Shown: positions 22,881 to 32,344 of the stretch, in pieces
How the letters are laid out: each line of letters opens with the position of its first letter
Position numbering within the stretch: the first letter of the stretch is position 1
Source of the DNA: Allolobophora icterica
Lineage: Eukaryota > Annelida > Clitellata > Crassiclitellata > Lumbricidae
Assembly (NCBI GenBank): GCA_963556255.1
Contig: OY744609.1
Coordinates: forward strand, 13,980,290 to 14,044,289
Length of the DNA stretch: 64,000 bases
Direction of reading: 5' to 3'
Made by a program: the position numbers and the translations under genes
The notes under the pieces: model-generated
Databases searched by the model: none
The model's input: only the letters and a program-made list of their open reading frames with translations
Told to the model about the DNA's origin: nothing

Positions 22881-24527
22881 TTAAGACGAAGTGTTTCTGA
22901 ACGCTGTCGCATCCCACAAGTTTAAATAGGTTCTAATTGTGTCGTTGATGATGGAAGGCTCGATTGTGACCATGCCTCCTACTCCAGCACCTGCTGCATA
23001 TCTGCACCCGCCTCTTGACGGTATTCCGTGCCACCGATGTCCGAGAACCTGAGCGGTTCTCTGGAAAAAGAGAATCGTGAGTGGACGATTGCAAACCCCT
23101 TCGACGACGAACGTTCCAGGTTCGGAGAAGACGAGGTTAGCCAAGCCAGCACCATGAGGTGCGACAACCATGACAGCCGCATTGAAGATACGCATCATGT
23201 CAACAAAGGAAGGCGGTGGATTATCCTTAAATACTTCGTAGCTCAGATTGTATTCCTTCGCCGCCATTTCTACGACTCTTTCGATCTCAGATTGATTGCT
23301 GAAGAAACGATGGCTTGTCCGTCGGATAAAGACAACCTTGTTTCGAGGGTCGTGTGGAAAGTTTTTCTTGAGGTATTGCCGGTAGTGTAGAGATAGGACT
23401 TGAGTCTCGAGGAAATGTAGAAAACAGCATGTAGTTGCTCTCGGTAAATACATGATTTCCGCCCGACACCAACCACTAATGATACGATCACTCGTAATTC
23501 CCAAGACCGTTAATAGTTCAACCATTCGACCCTGGTTCTCTGGTGTTAGAATCTTTATCGTTGGATTTCGAACCAGAAATTCAACAAAAACTGCAATTCT
23601 TGGTGTCACTTCTGCCAGCCGATGGTACATAAAAGTACCGTAAGACTGAGCGATGACGAACACCTCATCGTAAAGAGGGATTTTATCAATGTCTTTGGGA
23701 GGATTTAATTTCACATCTGGAAAACAGGCATACGGAACGATCTTCACATCCCGAATGAACACATTGCCGATTTCATTTGCAATACCAGATCTAATTATGT
23801 ACAAAGAGTGAAGAATCCGAGGCAGTTCAGTAAAAAATTGATCCGGGAATGCGGACGGAAAATAATGCCCGTTGTCGGGAGGCTTTGCGTTTAGTGCGAG
23901 CAGAGATATCGACCTCGGGGTGGCTCCACGCGTCGTGTTTCGATTACACGTCCAATTATTAATGACGTCAAAACTGAATTCCACTTCTCCCGGAGTCTCG
24001 ATCCATGTACACAGCGGATCAGTGGCAGTCGATTCGTAATACTCTTGAATGAGCAAGTTAGAAGAATCGGTCAATGAACTCCATTCCTCGTCTCTTTTTT
24101 GAGGACTGCGTAGCCAGGGTAGAATGACGATCGTTATCTGCGAGTAATTGGATAACTCCTGTAAGAAACTTTCGTTCCACTCAGCTAGCAATTGTAATTG
24201 ATGTGGTGCGCTTATATTCCAGTCGCTAGTTTTGTTAATTGGTATAAACCGTTGACTTCGTAAGCGTTCAAGCGCAGAGTTCAATTGTTTAATCCGATCG
24301 AGTAAATGTCCAGACGCCAGAAGGACAAGGGCCGAAAATGGTCGGGTTATTTCTTTTAAAATTGGCTCGTCTGGGTGACACCTAGAACTATTCAATGCTA
24401 TATGCAATCCACCTTCGTTCCACACATTGACGTAAAAAATATTGCAGAAGGTGAGAGCTGTAATGGTTAGTGTGAAGAGCAGAAAGATGACGCCATGTTT
24501 AGTACAGAACCTTTGGATTCGGAGCAT
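22881..24527 (-). CDS. GT61 (DUF563) glycosyltransferase, copy 3
   Basis: Complete intronless 548-aa ORF. It begins MLRIQRFCTKHGVIFLLFT, the N-terminal type shared with copy 1, followed by a hydrophobic signal anchor. It is shorter than copies 2, 4 and 5 because of a deletion just after the anchor (FYVNVWNEGG). The lumenal domain retains YHRLAEVTPRIAVFVEFL, the KVVFIRRTSHRFFSNQSEIE block and VVAPHGAGLANLVFSEPG with VVE following. Expected to be a Golgi type II glycosyltransferase. One change near the end of the signature (NRPLTILFFQ instead of NRPHTNLFFQ) is specific to this copy. It looks intact and is probably functional. Confidence 0.9.
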   Translation of the reverse strand: MLRIQRFCTKHGVIFLLFTLTITALTFCNIFYVNVWNEGGLHIALNSSRCHPDEPILKEITRPFSALVLLASGHLLDRIKQLNSALERLRSQRFIPINKTSDWNISAPHQLQLLAEWNESFLQELSNYSQITIVILPWLRSPQKRDEEWSSLTDSSNLLIQEYYESTATDPLCTWIETPGEVEFSFDVINNWTCNRNTTRGATPRSISLLALNAKPPDNGHYFPSAFPDQFFTELPRILHSLYIIRSGIANEIGNVFIRDVKIVPYACFPDVKLNPPKDIDKIPLYDEVFVIAQSYGTFMYHRLAEVTPRIAVFVEFLVRNPTIKILTPENQGRMVELLTVLGITSDRIISGWCRAEIMYLPRATTCCFLHFLETQVLSLHYRQYLKKNFPHDPRNKVVFIRRTSHRFFSNQSEIERVVEMAAKEYNLSYEVFKDNPPPSFVDMMRIFNAAVMVVAPHGAGLANLVFSEPGTFVVEGVCNRPLTILFFQRTAQVLGHRWHGIPSRGGCRYAAGAGVGGMVTIEPSIINDTIRTYLNLWDATAFRNTSS

Positions 24528-24667
24528 GTTTGTCTCGAGATTGTTGGCTTAATTCACTTCCAAAGATATTTCACATCGAACTGAAATTGAAACGCGTTTA
24601 TTACTTTAATTACAGGATAAAATGATATAGCAGTAAGAGACAAGGGCCGAAAATGGTCGAGCAAACA

Positions 24668-24686
24668 TTTAGATATGCTGACCAAT
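24668..24686 (-). promoter_or_regulatory. Putative core promoter of GT61 copy 3
   Basis: Minus strand ATTGGTCAGCATATCTAAAT: inverted CCAAT box and a TATA-like TATCTAAAT (one change from copies 1 and 4), 141 bp upstream of the ATG. Confidence 0.45.
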
Positions 24687-24894
24687 TCAGCATGAAAAAC
24701 GCAAGAATGGAATATGAGACTATAATATGGAATAGAGTGGTTTAGGAAAGAATGGTATATATGGAAGCGTAATATAATATACAATGTCATGATTACATAC
24801 ACATTGTGTGAAGTGCGATAATTACTTTGAAACGCATGCCAACGATAGTTGGGTATGGTGGTAACCTAGAACAGTTGAGTATGTGACCTCTCTG

Positions 24895-25180
24895 ACCTTA
24901 TGCGCAACCTCTTTGTGCAACTTCTGCTCTTCCTTTGGGCTCTACTGGCCGTCTTGATCTCTTTGTCCCTCGTACTAGGACCACTCTGGCCCAACGTCGA
25001 GCCTTTGCTGTGACAGGTCTATATGCCTGCAACGGTCTTCATCCTCCACTACAAACTAAACTCATGACGGGAATCTCCCTGGCATCTACTCGCTTACTCA
25101 AGACGTTTATAATGTTTCCACTGGGGTCCTGCACTGAGGGCGTCTCTGAATATTTTTAACTGCGAGAGGCGCCTTATAAA
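24895..25180 (+). pseudogene. CR1-like LINE ORF2 C-terminal fragment
   Basis: Reads GSTGRLDLFVPRTRTTLAQR then RAFAVTG, the same C-terminal block as the LINE at 43865-44917 (NRLDLFVPRAKTALAQHQAF). Frameshifted after the GPxxWN position. The 3' UTR GCGCCTTATAAAATACTAGA follows. Confidence 0.75.
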
Positions 25181-25202
25181 ATACTAGATATGATGCGATG
25201 AT

Positions 25203-25580
25203 ACTACTAGAGGACAAGATTTTAATCAGGAGTTGAGAGAGACGAAGGGGTATGGCGCAAGATGAGGTGATGGAGTATGGCGAAGGGGTATGGATTTTGG
25301 TAATACTGGGTTTTAGCGTCGGAAAGTATTTCATTGAAAAGTTCTAATACAATAATACAATAAATAATCATCGTTCATCCAACTTCTAGTTTGAGTTATA
25401 TTTTAATCGATTATCCAGCTTCTAGTTTCGTGAACATTTTCATCAATCTTCCAACTTCTTGTTTGGCTTTAACTGTGAAATGTTTTCATCGCTCATGCAA
25501 TGTAAATAATTTCCGACGCTAAAACCCAGGATTACCTGGACTTTAATCAACTCCTTGATTAAAATCTTGTCCTCTGCGCT
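25203..25580. repeat. Inverted repeat (fold-back) of unknown family
   Basis: The left arm (25203-25335) carries AGAGGACAAGATTTTAATCA and GGGTTTTAGCGTCGGAAAGT. The right arm (25500-25580) carries their complements TTCCGACGCTAAAACCCAGG and TTGATTAAAATCTTGTCCTC. Arms are about 75-130 bp, imperfect, with a 165-bp loop containing CATCCAACTTCTAGTTT-type short repeats. Confidence 0.75.
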
Positions 25581-25961
25581 GAAAACCATTTCTTTACAAC
25601 CAATTACTGTTACGTAAAACAGGTCTCGTAGTGTAACTGTTTCCGAAAATGACGCTTATAAACAACAGCCTATGTATCCTCTGCGGTAGCCAGAAAATGA
25701 CGTAATTCTATGCGTTTTACTGTTCGGTAACTTGGTTTATGAACCACCCAATTTCAAAAGAGTGTATCCTCGTAACCGCTGCATCAATTGTCATAAAATT
25801 TACAGGGTATGGATAGAATAGACTGAAGTTCATGTGCACCAAATTTAGTACCTATAATACTACAATTGACCAAGATGTTTCACAAAGTCTAGTGTTCTAC
25901 TTTATCGTGGACACGTGTAGTAAGTAAACTAATTTGTATTAGATTGTATTCGGACATTTAA

Positions 25962-26400
25962 GATGGCCTCGGAATACCAGAAATATACTGAGGTAGGTCA
26001 GCAACTTGGTTTCGAAGGACGAAATGAGAGAATTCGTGAAGAAATGGTAGGCAGAAACCAAAGAAGATAAATTGAGATTGGAAAAGATTGAAGATAAGAA
26101 AGGTATAGAACAGATTCAGGATAAACATCGTCTTCAAAGAACGTGAGGACAAGCCACGGTTAGAACAAATCGAAATCGATGAGAAACGTCGATTAGAACA
26201 GATTGAGGAACCGAAAGTCTGAGAGAGTTTGAACAAAAAGGGCTGGAAGTGAAGAACTGAAAGAGATCCAATTAAAGGAAATATAATTGAGAATGACTAA
26301 TGATGAGCAACAAGAGGATAGAAAGAATGAAAGTGGTGGAATGAGGAATGACAATAATCAGACCAACAATGCCAAATATTTTCAAGGTGCCAGTTTTTAA
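25962..26400 (+). pseudogene. Gag-like coiled-coil ORF remnant of an LTR element
   Basis: From ATG 25962, MASEYQKYTEVGQQLGFEGR is followed, through several frameshifts, by acidic/basic repeats (KLRLEKIEDKKG, RLEQIEIDEKRRLEQIEEPK) and LRMTNDEQQEDRKNESGG. The motif order is typical of the N terminus of invertebrate Ty3-type Gag. The 3' part (CAAGAGGATAGAAAGAATGA on to TATTTTCAAG) recurs at 50225-50310, next to the second piggyBac copy. Broken by frameshifts. Confidence 0.55.
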
Positions 26401-26505
26401 CGCTCAGCCGAACAAGGGCGCATATATTTGTTGCATAAATGTTATACATATTATAGTTGCTTCAAATCGCTTATATAACTTTGTTGCTATAATTGTTCAG
26501 CAACA

Positions 26506-27556
26506 ATGAGGGGGCCCGATAGCGCATTGGATAACATCTGGCGTAAAGTGCGAGAGGTACAGAGATCGAGTCACATAGGCGGACATGCTTTGTAGGCTGC
26601 AATTTGCGCCGTGCATTGCAGGCTGTCTGTTCTGTTAGTAGTTAAGATTTATCGCATAACATGTACATGTACAGCGCAGTGCGTTTGCAGGCGCTTAATT
26701 AAAGAATAAATATTATTATTATTATTATTATTATTATCCAATAATCCAATTATTATTATCCAGCGACCAAAAAGTCTGAGTGCTCAAGGGGCAATAGAGC
26801 TAATACTAGCTGAGACTAATGATGACAGTTTCGACAGTGACAGCTATTACGAGGAATGTGAATGTGAAGAAGTTGAATCATCAAACGTTTGGTTTCGGTG
26901 CAGATCACTGTCCTACATGTATGTACCGAAGAAAAATCGCTCTTTGATTTTATTGTCTACCATGCACCATACCGCTGTTATCAACGCTGGAGAACACAAG
27001 AAGCCTCAAATACTCGACTACACTGGAACAAAAGGTGGGGTTGATACGACTGATCAGCTGATTCGCACACATACTCTGTCAAACGTAAGATTGTGTTATG
27101 AGAAAGCTCAATATCCTCCTAACGCGACAGTTGTCTGCTTCTTCAGTGTCGTTTCAATGATATTTTGGAACTCAATGTAATGATCATCTGGATATTGAGC
27201 AACCCAGATTGGGAGATAAGACGCGTTTCAAACGGCGCTTGTTCTTGAAGCAGCTCGCAGATCTCTCGTAGCACCGCGAATCACTACCAGAGCAAGGAAA
27301 CCACAATCAGGAGCAGTGCGGCGTGCAATATCTTGGCTGCCGGATTTCGTATTGTTGCTCAAAAGAAGTAAGAAGAAGAGGGTACAACACGACGATACAA
27401 CCTGTGTGGCAAGGTGAAGGACAGAAACCACAGTACAAATGCTGCACGTGCTACAAATGTCTCAATGTTCATCTGCTGCTCAGTGCACTTGTGATCGATA
27501 CAAACAAGAACAAGACTAACTGTCTAAATTTCAGGCCTACAATTACAGTTTATTAA
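26506..27556 (+). pseudogene. piggyBac-like transposase, internally deleted and SINE-interrupted (copy 1)
   Basis: ATG at 26506 is followed at once by a SINE (about 26510-26760). The N-terminal acidic region then resumes as RPKSLSAQGAIELILAETND, and the reading jumps to YVPKKNRSLILLSTMHH, ILDYTGTKGGVDTTDQLIR and, shifted, RRLFLKQLADLS, then a Cys-rich end (YKCCTCYKCLNVH). GGVDxxDQL and the KKNRxVxLLST block are piggyBac C-terminal marks. The middle (with the catalytic aspartates) is missing. Paralogue at 50812-51425. Confidence 0.85.
26510..26760 (+). mobile_element. tRNA-derived SINE, copy 2
   Basis: Head GGGGGCCCGATAGCGCATTG with A-box-like sequence, B-box-like AGATCGAGTC (26562-26571), body, then AGCGCAGTGCGTTTGCAGGC, GCTTAATTAAAGAATAAATA and an (ATT)n tail. 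It sits inside the piggyBac start region. The uninterrupted paralogue at 50810 gives the empty site. Confidence 0.85.
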
Positions 27557-27694
27557 TTTCATTAGCCTACTAAGCGCATATCCATTAATTATTGTGAGAT
27601 AGACATACACGCCATATATAATGAAGCAGCTTCAAGATTAAAACAAGCTTTACATAACTGTTTTCGTCTCACATTTTTTTCGTCGTCACATTCT

Positions 27695-28350
27695 GTCACG
27701 GACAGACTGCTCCCAATAAAATAGGGTTTGATACTTAATTCTATCCATTATGAATTTTCAGAGATCAAGATCACACGAATAGCAATCGCCTAAGTTAACC
27801 TTTACAGGCAGCCACAGGTATGAAGTCTCGACACTTTCTCAACTTTGTTACAGTGACGTTGCCTTCAGTGGGTAAAAGTAAAAATTTAACATTGCACTTT
27901 GACCATGGCTATAAATATATTGTATATTGATAGCCATTGTCATACTACACGTGTCTGAAATGGGCTTAACACCAGGAGTCACAAGGTGGATGCCAGACGT
28001 TTGGCTCAGACAAATCCTCACTAGAGAACTATCACTGGTAGCACTACGTCAAAATTCTAAATTGAGCAAAATATATTTAGGCCGTAGATAGTACCTAACG
28101 ATACGGTGACATTGTACCTGGTCACAGTAAAGCATACATTGGCCTTTCTGACACATGCTTAGCCAGCGACACAGGCTCGAACTATACCTAATTGTCCATA
28201 GAAAACCAGCTAAAAGGCTGGTAGTAATCACTTTGCTATCGGATATGACCACCACCACCACCACCACCACCACCACCACCACCACCACCACCAGTTAATG
28301 TGAAGTGAAATGACCAGTTTATGTTGATGTAGGCCTGCTAATATTTAAAC
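27695..28350. repeat. Downstream flank of GT61 copy 4, duplicate of 7440-8580
   Basis: Collinear with 7440-8580 but without the LINE insertion. Contains a (CCA)n microsatellite at 28250-28292. Confidence 0.8.
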
Positions 28351-28626
28351 GACCTCGCGCCATAATTCCGCAGATTTCGGTTACTTCATCATCATTGCCC
28401 CTTCTCCCAGTTGCCGGAATTCAGTAATCGCAATATCTGCGGCAACGCCGACCACTTGCTACCAACCCAACTAACTGTCATACTCCACTTCGTTGCATTA
28501 ATTCGAAGCTACAGCATAAAAGTTTACAACTTGTGAAGAATAAGTTGAGGAGTTAGGCCTGTAATGAAATGCGGTAACCTTGCACTCTAGCACTCTATGA
28601 CTACGACACTTTCACTGTAAAGTGAC

Positions 28627-30294
28627 CTAAGACGAAGTGTTTCTTAAAGTTGTCACATCTCGCAAATCTAAATAGGTCCTAATTGTGTCGTTAATGATGG
28701 AAGGCTCGATCGTGACCACGCCTAGTACTCCTCCTGAATAATAGCACCCTCCGCTTGATGGAATTCCGTGCCACCGATGTCCGAGAACCTGAGCGGTTCT
28801 CTGAAAAAAGAGATTCGCGTTTGGACGATTGCAAACCCCTTCGACAACGAACGTTCCAGGTTCAGAGAAGACGAGGTTAGCCAAGCCAGCACCATGAGGT
28901 GCGACAACCATGACAGCCGCATTGAACATACGCATCATGTCAACAAAGGAAGGCGCTGGATTATCCATAAATACTTCGTAGCTCAGATTGTATTCTCTCG
29001 CTGCCGTTTCTACGAGTCTTTCGATTACAGGTTGATTGTTGAAGAAACGACGCTTTGTCCTTCGGATGAAGACAACCTTGTTTCGAATGACGTGTGGAAA
29101 GGTTTTCTTGAGGTATTGTCGGTAATGCAGAGATAGGACTTGAGTCTCGAGGAAATGTGGAAGACAGCATGCAGTTGCTCTCGGTAAATAGATGATTTCC
29201 GCCCGACACCAACCACTAATGATACGATCACCCGTAATTCCTAACACCATTAATAGTTCAACCATTCGGCGATTGTTGTCTTTTGTTAGAATCCTTATCG
29301 TTGGATTTCGAACTAGAAATTCTACAAAGACTGCAATTCTTGGTGTCACTTCTGCCAACTTATGGTAGATATTTTCACCGAACGACTGAGCAATGACGAA
29401 CACCTCATCGTAAAGAGGGATTTTGTCAATATTTTTGGGAGGATTTAATTTCGCATCTGGAAAACACGCATACGGAACGATCTTCGCATTCCGAATGAAC
29501 ACATCGCCGATACCATTTGCGACACCAGATCTAATTATGTACAAAGAGTGAAGAATTTGAGGAAGTTCAGTAAAAAAATGATCCGGGAATGCTGATGGAA
29601 AATAATAGTCTTTGTAGGGAGGCTTTGCGTTTAGTGCGAGCAGAGATATCGACCTCGGGATGGCTCCAAGCGTTGTGTTCCGATTACACGTCCAATTATT
29701 AATGACGTCAAAACTGAATTCCACTTCTCCCGGAGTCTCGATCCATGTACACAGCGGATCAGTGGCAGTCGATTCGTAATACTCTTGAATGAGCAAGTTA
29801 GAAGAATCGGTCAATGAACTCCATTCCTCGTCTCTTTGTTGAGGACTGCGTAGCCAGGGTAGAATGACGGTCGTTATCTGCGAGTAATTGGATAACTGCT
29901 TAAAGAAACTTTCGTTCCACTCGGCTAGCAATTGTAATTGATGAGGTGCGCTGATATTCCAGTCGCTAGTGTTCTTAATTGGCATAAGCCGTTGACTCCT
30001 TAAGCGTTCAAGCGCAACGTTGAGTAGTTTAATGCGTTCGGGTAAATGTCCACACGCTTGAAGGACATGGGCCGAAAATGGTCGGGTTATTTCTTTTAAA
30101 GTTGGTTCTGCGCGGTGACACCCAGAACTACTCAACAATATCTGTTCTCCGCTATCGCTCCATATATTCATGTGAAAGTTTATCGGAGACACGTCGAAAA
30201 TATTCATCAACGTCAGAGCTGTAAAGGTTAGGCCTACTGTGAAGAACAGAAAGATGATTCCGCGTCTTGTGCCCAAACTTTGGACAAGTTGCAT
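28627..30294 (-). CDS. GT61 (DUF563) glycosyltransferase, copy 4
   Basis: Complete intronless ORF. The open frame continues to an upstream ATG at 30330, but I choose 30294 (MQLVQSLGTRRG). It aligns with the starts of copies 2 and 5 and gives the same promoter-to-ATG distance as copies 1 and 3, yielding 555 aa. The signal anchor GIIFLFFTVGLTFTALTLMN has two extra residues (GL) from a 6-bp in-frame insertion (TAGGCCTA at 30229-30236). Catalytic-domain marks are present: YHKLAEVTPRIAVFVEFLVR, KVVFIRRTKRRFFNNQPVIE and VVAPHGAGLANLVFSEPG. Golgi type II topology expected, substrate unknown. The N terminus resembles copies 2 and 5, the promoter and C terminus resemble copy 1. Confidence 0.9.
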   Translation of the reverse strand: MQLVQSLGTRRGIIFLFFTVGLTFTALTLMNIFDVSPINFHMNIWSDSGEQILLSSSGCHRAEPTLKEITRPFSAHVLQACGHLPERIKLLNVALERLRSQRLMPIKNTSDWNISAPHQLQLLAEWNESFFKQLSNYSQITTVILPWLRSPQQRDEEWSSLTDSSNLLIQEYYESTATDPLCTWIETPGEVEFSFDVINNWTCNRNTTLGAIPRSISLLALNAKPPYKDYYFPSAFPDHFFTELPQILHSLYIIRSGVANGIGDVFIRNAKIVPYACFPDAKLNPPKNIDKIPLYDEVFVIAQSFGENIYHKLAEVTPRIAVFVEFLVRNPTIRILTKDNNRRMVELLMVLGITGDRIISGWCRAEIIYLPRATACCLPHFLETQVLSLHYRQYLKKTFPHVIRNKVVFIRRTKRRFFNNQPVIERLVETAAREYNLSYEVFMDNPAPSFVDMMRMFNAAVMVVAPHGAGLANLVFSEPGTFVVEGVCNRPNANLFFQRTAQVLGHRWHGIPSSGGCYYSGGVLGVVTIEPSIINDTIRTYLDLRDVTTLRNTSS

Positions 30295-30426
30295 GCTGAG
30301 TTGGAGATGGTTGGCTTGATTCACTTTCAAATGTATCCATGTGGAACTGAAATTAAAAGCTAATCATTATTATTGTAATTACAAAATAGAACGTTAAAGC
30401 AGTTAGAGACTATGCGTCGAGCAAAC

Positions 30427-30446
30427 ATTTAAATACGCTGACCAAT
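30427..30446 (-). promoter_or_regulatory. Putative core promoter of GT61 copy 4
   Basis: Minus strand ATTGGTCAGCGTATTTAAAT: inverted CCAAT box plus TATA-like TATTTAAAT, 133 bp upstream of the chosen ATG at 30294. Confidence 0.5.
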
Positions 30447-30508
30447 TGACCATCGAGAAAGAATCGAATAATGGGCGATGTATCGAATAGCATAGAATAA
30501 AATGAATT

Positions 30509-30510
<2 letters not shown>

Positions 30511-30565
<55 letters not shown>

Positions 30566-30586
30566 CTATCGTCTTGCGTTTCAATG

Positions 30587-30622
<36 letters not shown>
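30511..30622. repeat. (TA)n microsatellites
   Basis: Two pure TA runs (30511-30562 and 30593-30621) separated by about 30 bp of unique sequence. Confidence 0.95.
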
Positions 30623-30624
<2 letters not shown>

Positions 30625-30789
30625 GATGAAATACCTTAAAACACATTCAAACGCACGCAGAAGCCATTATGTAGACCTACAGCAGTTGAATGTGACGCTA
30701 ACTTTAATAACACCTACAGCTTCAAATTCGCTGGAGTCTCTGCTTCATCGATCCAGACTCTTGGCAACATCTAGCAACTAATATACTAC

Positions 30790-31140
30790 TTGTGGTTTTT
30801 TGCAGCCAATGCAATGCATGGCTGTGATAGCTGGACCATTAAGAAGGATAAGGAGGTTGGATAATTAAGGATGAGGAATTTCCAAATCCGTTTCAGTGCT
30901 GTCCCAATATATTGTCCCGTCGCTAATCTTGACCGAATATCTTTAGTTCTCGACTATGATCAGTGTCTTCGGTTATAAGGACACCAAGATAGGGTTATGT
31001 TCCCACGTGCTTTGCCTTTTACCGTGATGTTACACGTGATATAATTTTAATACCACAGTCTTAGTTTTGTCCGTATTGATCAATAGTCCTTTTCTGACAC
31101 CTGATCTGTTCAAACGATACGCCATCTCCTGAAGCAGTGT
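30790..31140. pseudogene. RTE-like LINE fragments
   Basis: The plus strand reads AMHGCDSWTIKKDKEVG (about 30815-30865), the ALYGCESWTLxK block of RTE-type proteins. The adjoining minus-strand reading (31120 to 30900) gives NRSGVRKGLLINTDKTKTVV, an upstream RT block. The two pieces are in opposite orientation, so the copy is rearranged as well as truncated. Confidence 0.55.
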
Positions 31141-31690
31141 TTGAAGTGACGCGTTTTAATACAATAGTCCCAGCATAACAGAATCAAAAGAACCAGAACT
31201 AAAACGCTTAACTAACAGGAACTTTAATTCATTTAATATTTTGTTTCTTTGTTTGTATGTACTGGCGTATGTATGTAGGCCTATGTATGTCTGTCTGTCT
31301 GTATGTATGTATCTCCTGAAGCAGTGTTTGAAGTGACGCATTTTTAATACAGTAGTCATGCAATACATCAGCATAACAGAATCAAAAGAACCAGAACTAA
31401 AACGCTTAACTAACAGGAACTTTAATTCATTTAATATTTTGTTTCTTTGTTTGTATGTACTGGCGTATGTATGTAGGCCTATGTATGTCTGTCTGTCTGT
31501 ATGTATGTATCTCCTGAAGCAGTGTTTGAAGTGACGCATTTTTAATACAGTAGTCATGCAATACATCAGCATAACAGAATCAAAAGAACCAGAACTAAAA
31601 CGCTTAACTAACAGGAACTTTAATTCATTTAATATTTTGTTTCTTTGTTTGTATGTACTGGCGTATGTATGTAGGCCTATGCATGTCTGT
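31124..31690. repeat. Three tandem units of 187-198 bp
   Basis: Units start ATCTCCTGAAGCAGTGTTTG at 31124, 31311 and 31509. Each ends in GTAGGCCTATG-ATGTCTGTCTGTCTG, leading into the tetranucleotide tract. Confidence 0.95.
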
Positions 31691-31747
31691 CTGTCTGTAT
31701 GTATGTATGTGTGTATGTATGTATGTATGTATGTATGTGTATGTATG

Positions 31748-31779
<32 letters not shown>

Positions 31780-31902
31780 TGTATGTATGTATGTATGCAT
31801 GTATGTATGTATGTATGTATGTATGTATGTATGTATGTATGTATGTATGTATGTATGTATGTATGTATGTATGTATGTATGTATGTATGTATGTATGTAT
31901 GT
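31691..31902. repeat. (ATGT)n microsatellite
   Basis: Over 200 bp of ATGT units with a few interruptions. The Tyr/Met/Cys/Val-rich ORFs here are artefacts of it. Confidence 0.97.
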
Positions 31903-32344
31903 GTCATATGAATTAATAGTTGGTAGGTGTTTTGTTAGGCTTTAGAGTGGGTAGGCGTGGTTTATGTGTAATTATGTATATGCTTGAAGAGTAGGCCTAT
32001 AGTGACACTATATATATGTATAGGACATTAAATAGGATTGGACAATTTAGAGTTAGCATAGTGCATGCGGCCTTAGCCAATCGCAAGACCTGTATGCGCA
32101 TGCCTGTCAATGTATCCTATATATAAAGATTGAATGTGTTATTTATAAATTAGTCATAAATTGTGTTTGACTCGATTGGTTGATCTGTAAGGCTGACAGT
32201 ATGTATGTATGTTGTTACAACTCTTGTCTAGGAATAAAGGCCTCACGCTGCTGCTCTCAATGACAGCTTGCATAGACGCCGACTTTTAGTAAAAGGTACT
32301 GGGGCAAGAATTTCATTACCATGATCCCGTGATCGGATGACCCC

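Noticed and set aside
31556..31945. Met-Tyr-Val-Cys repeat ORFs on both strands
   Set aside because: Translation of (ATGT)n.
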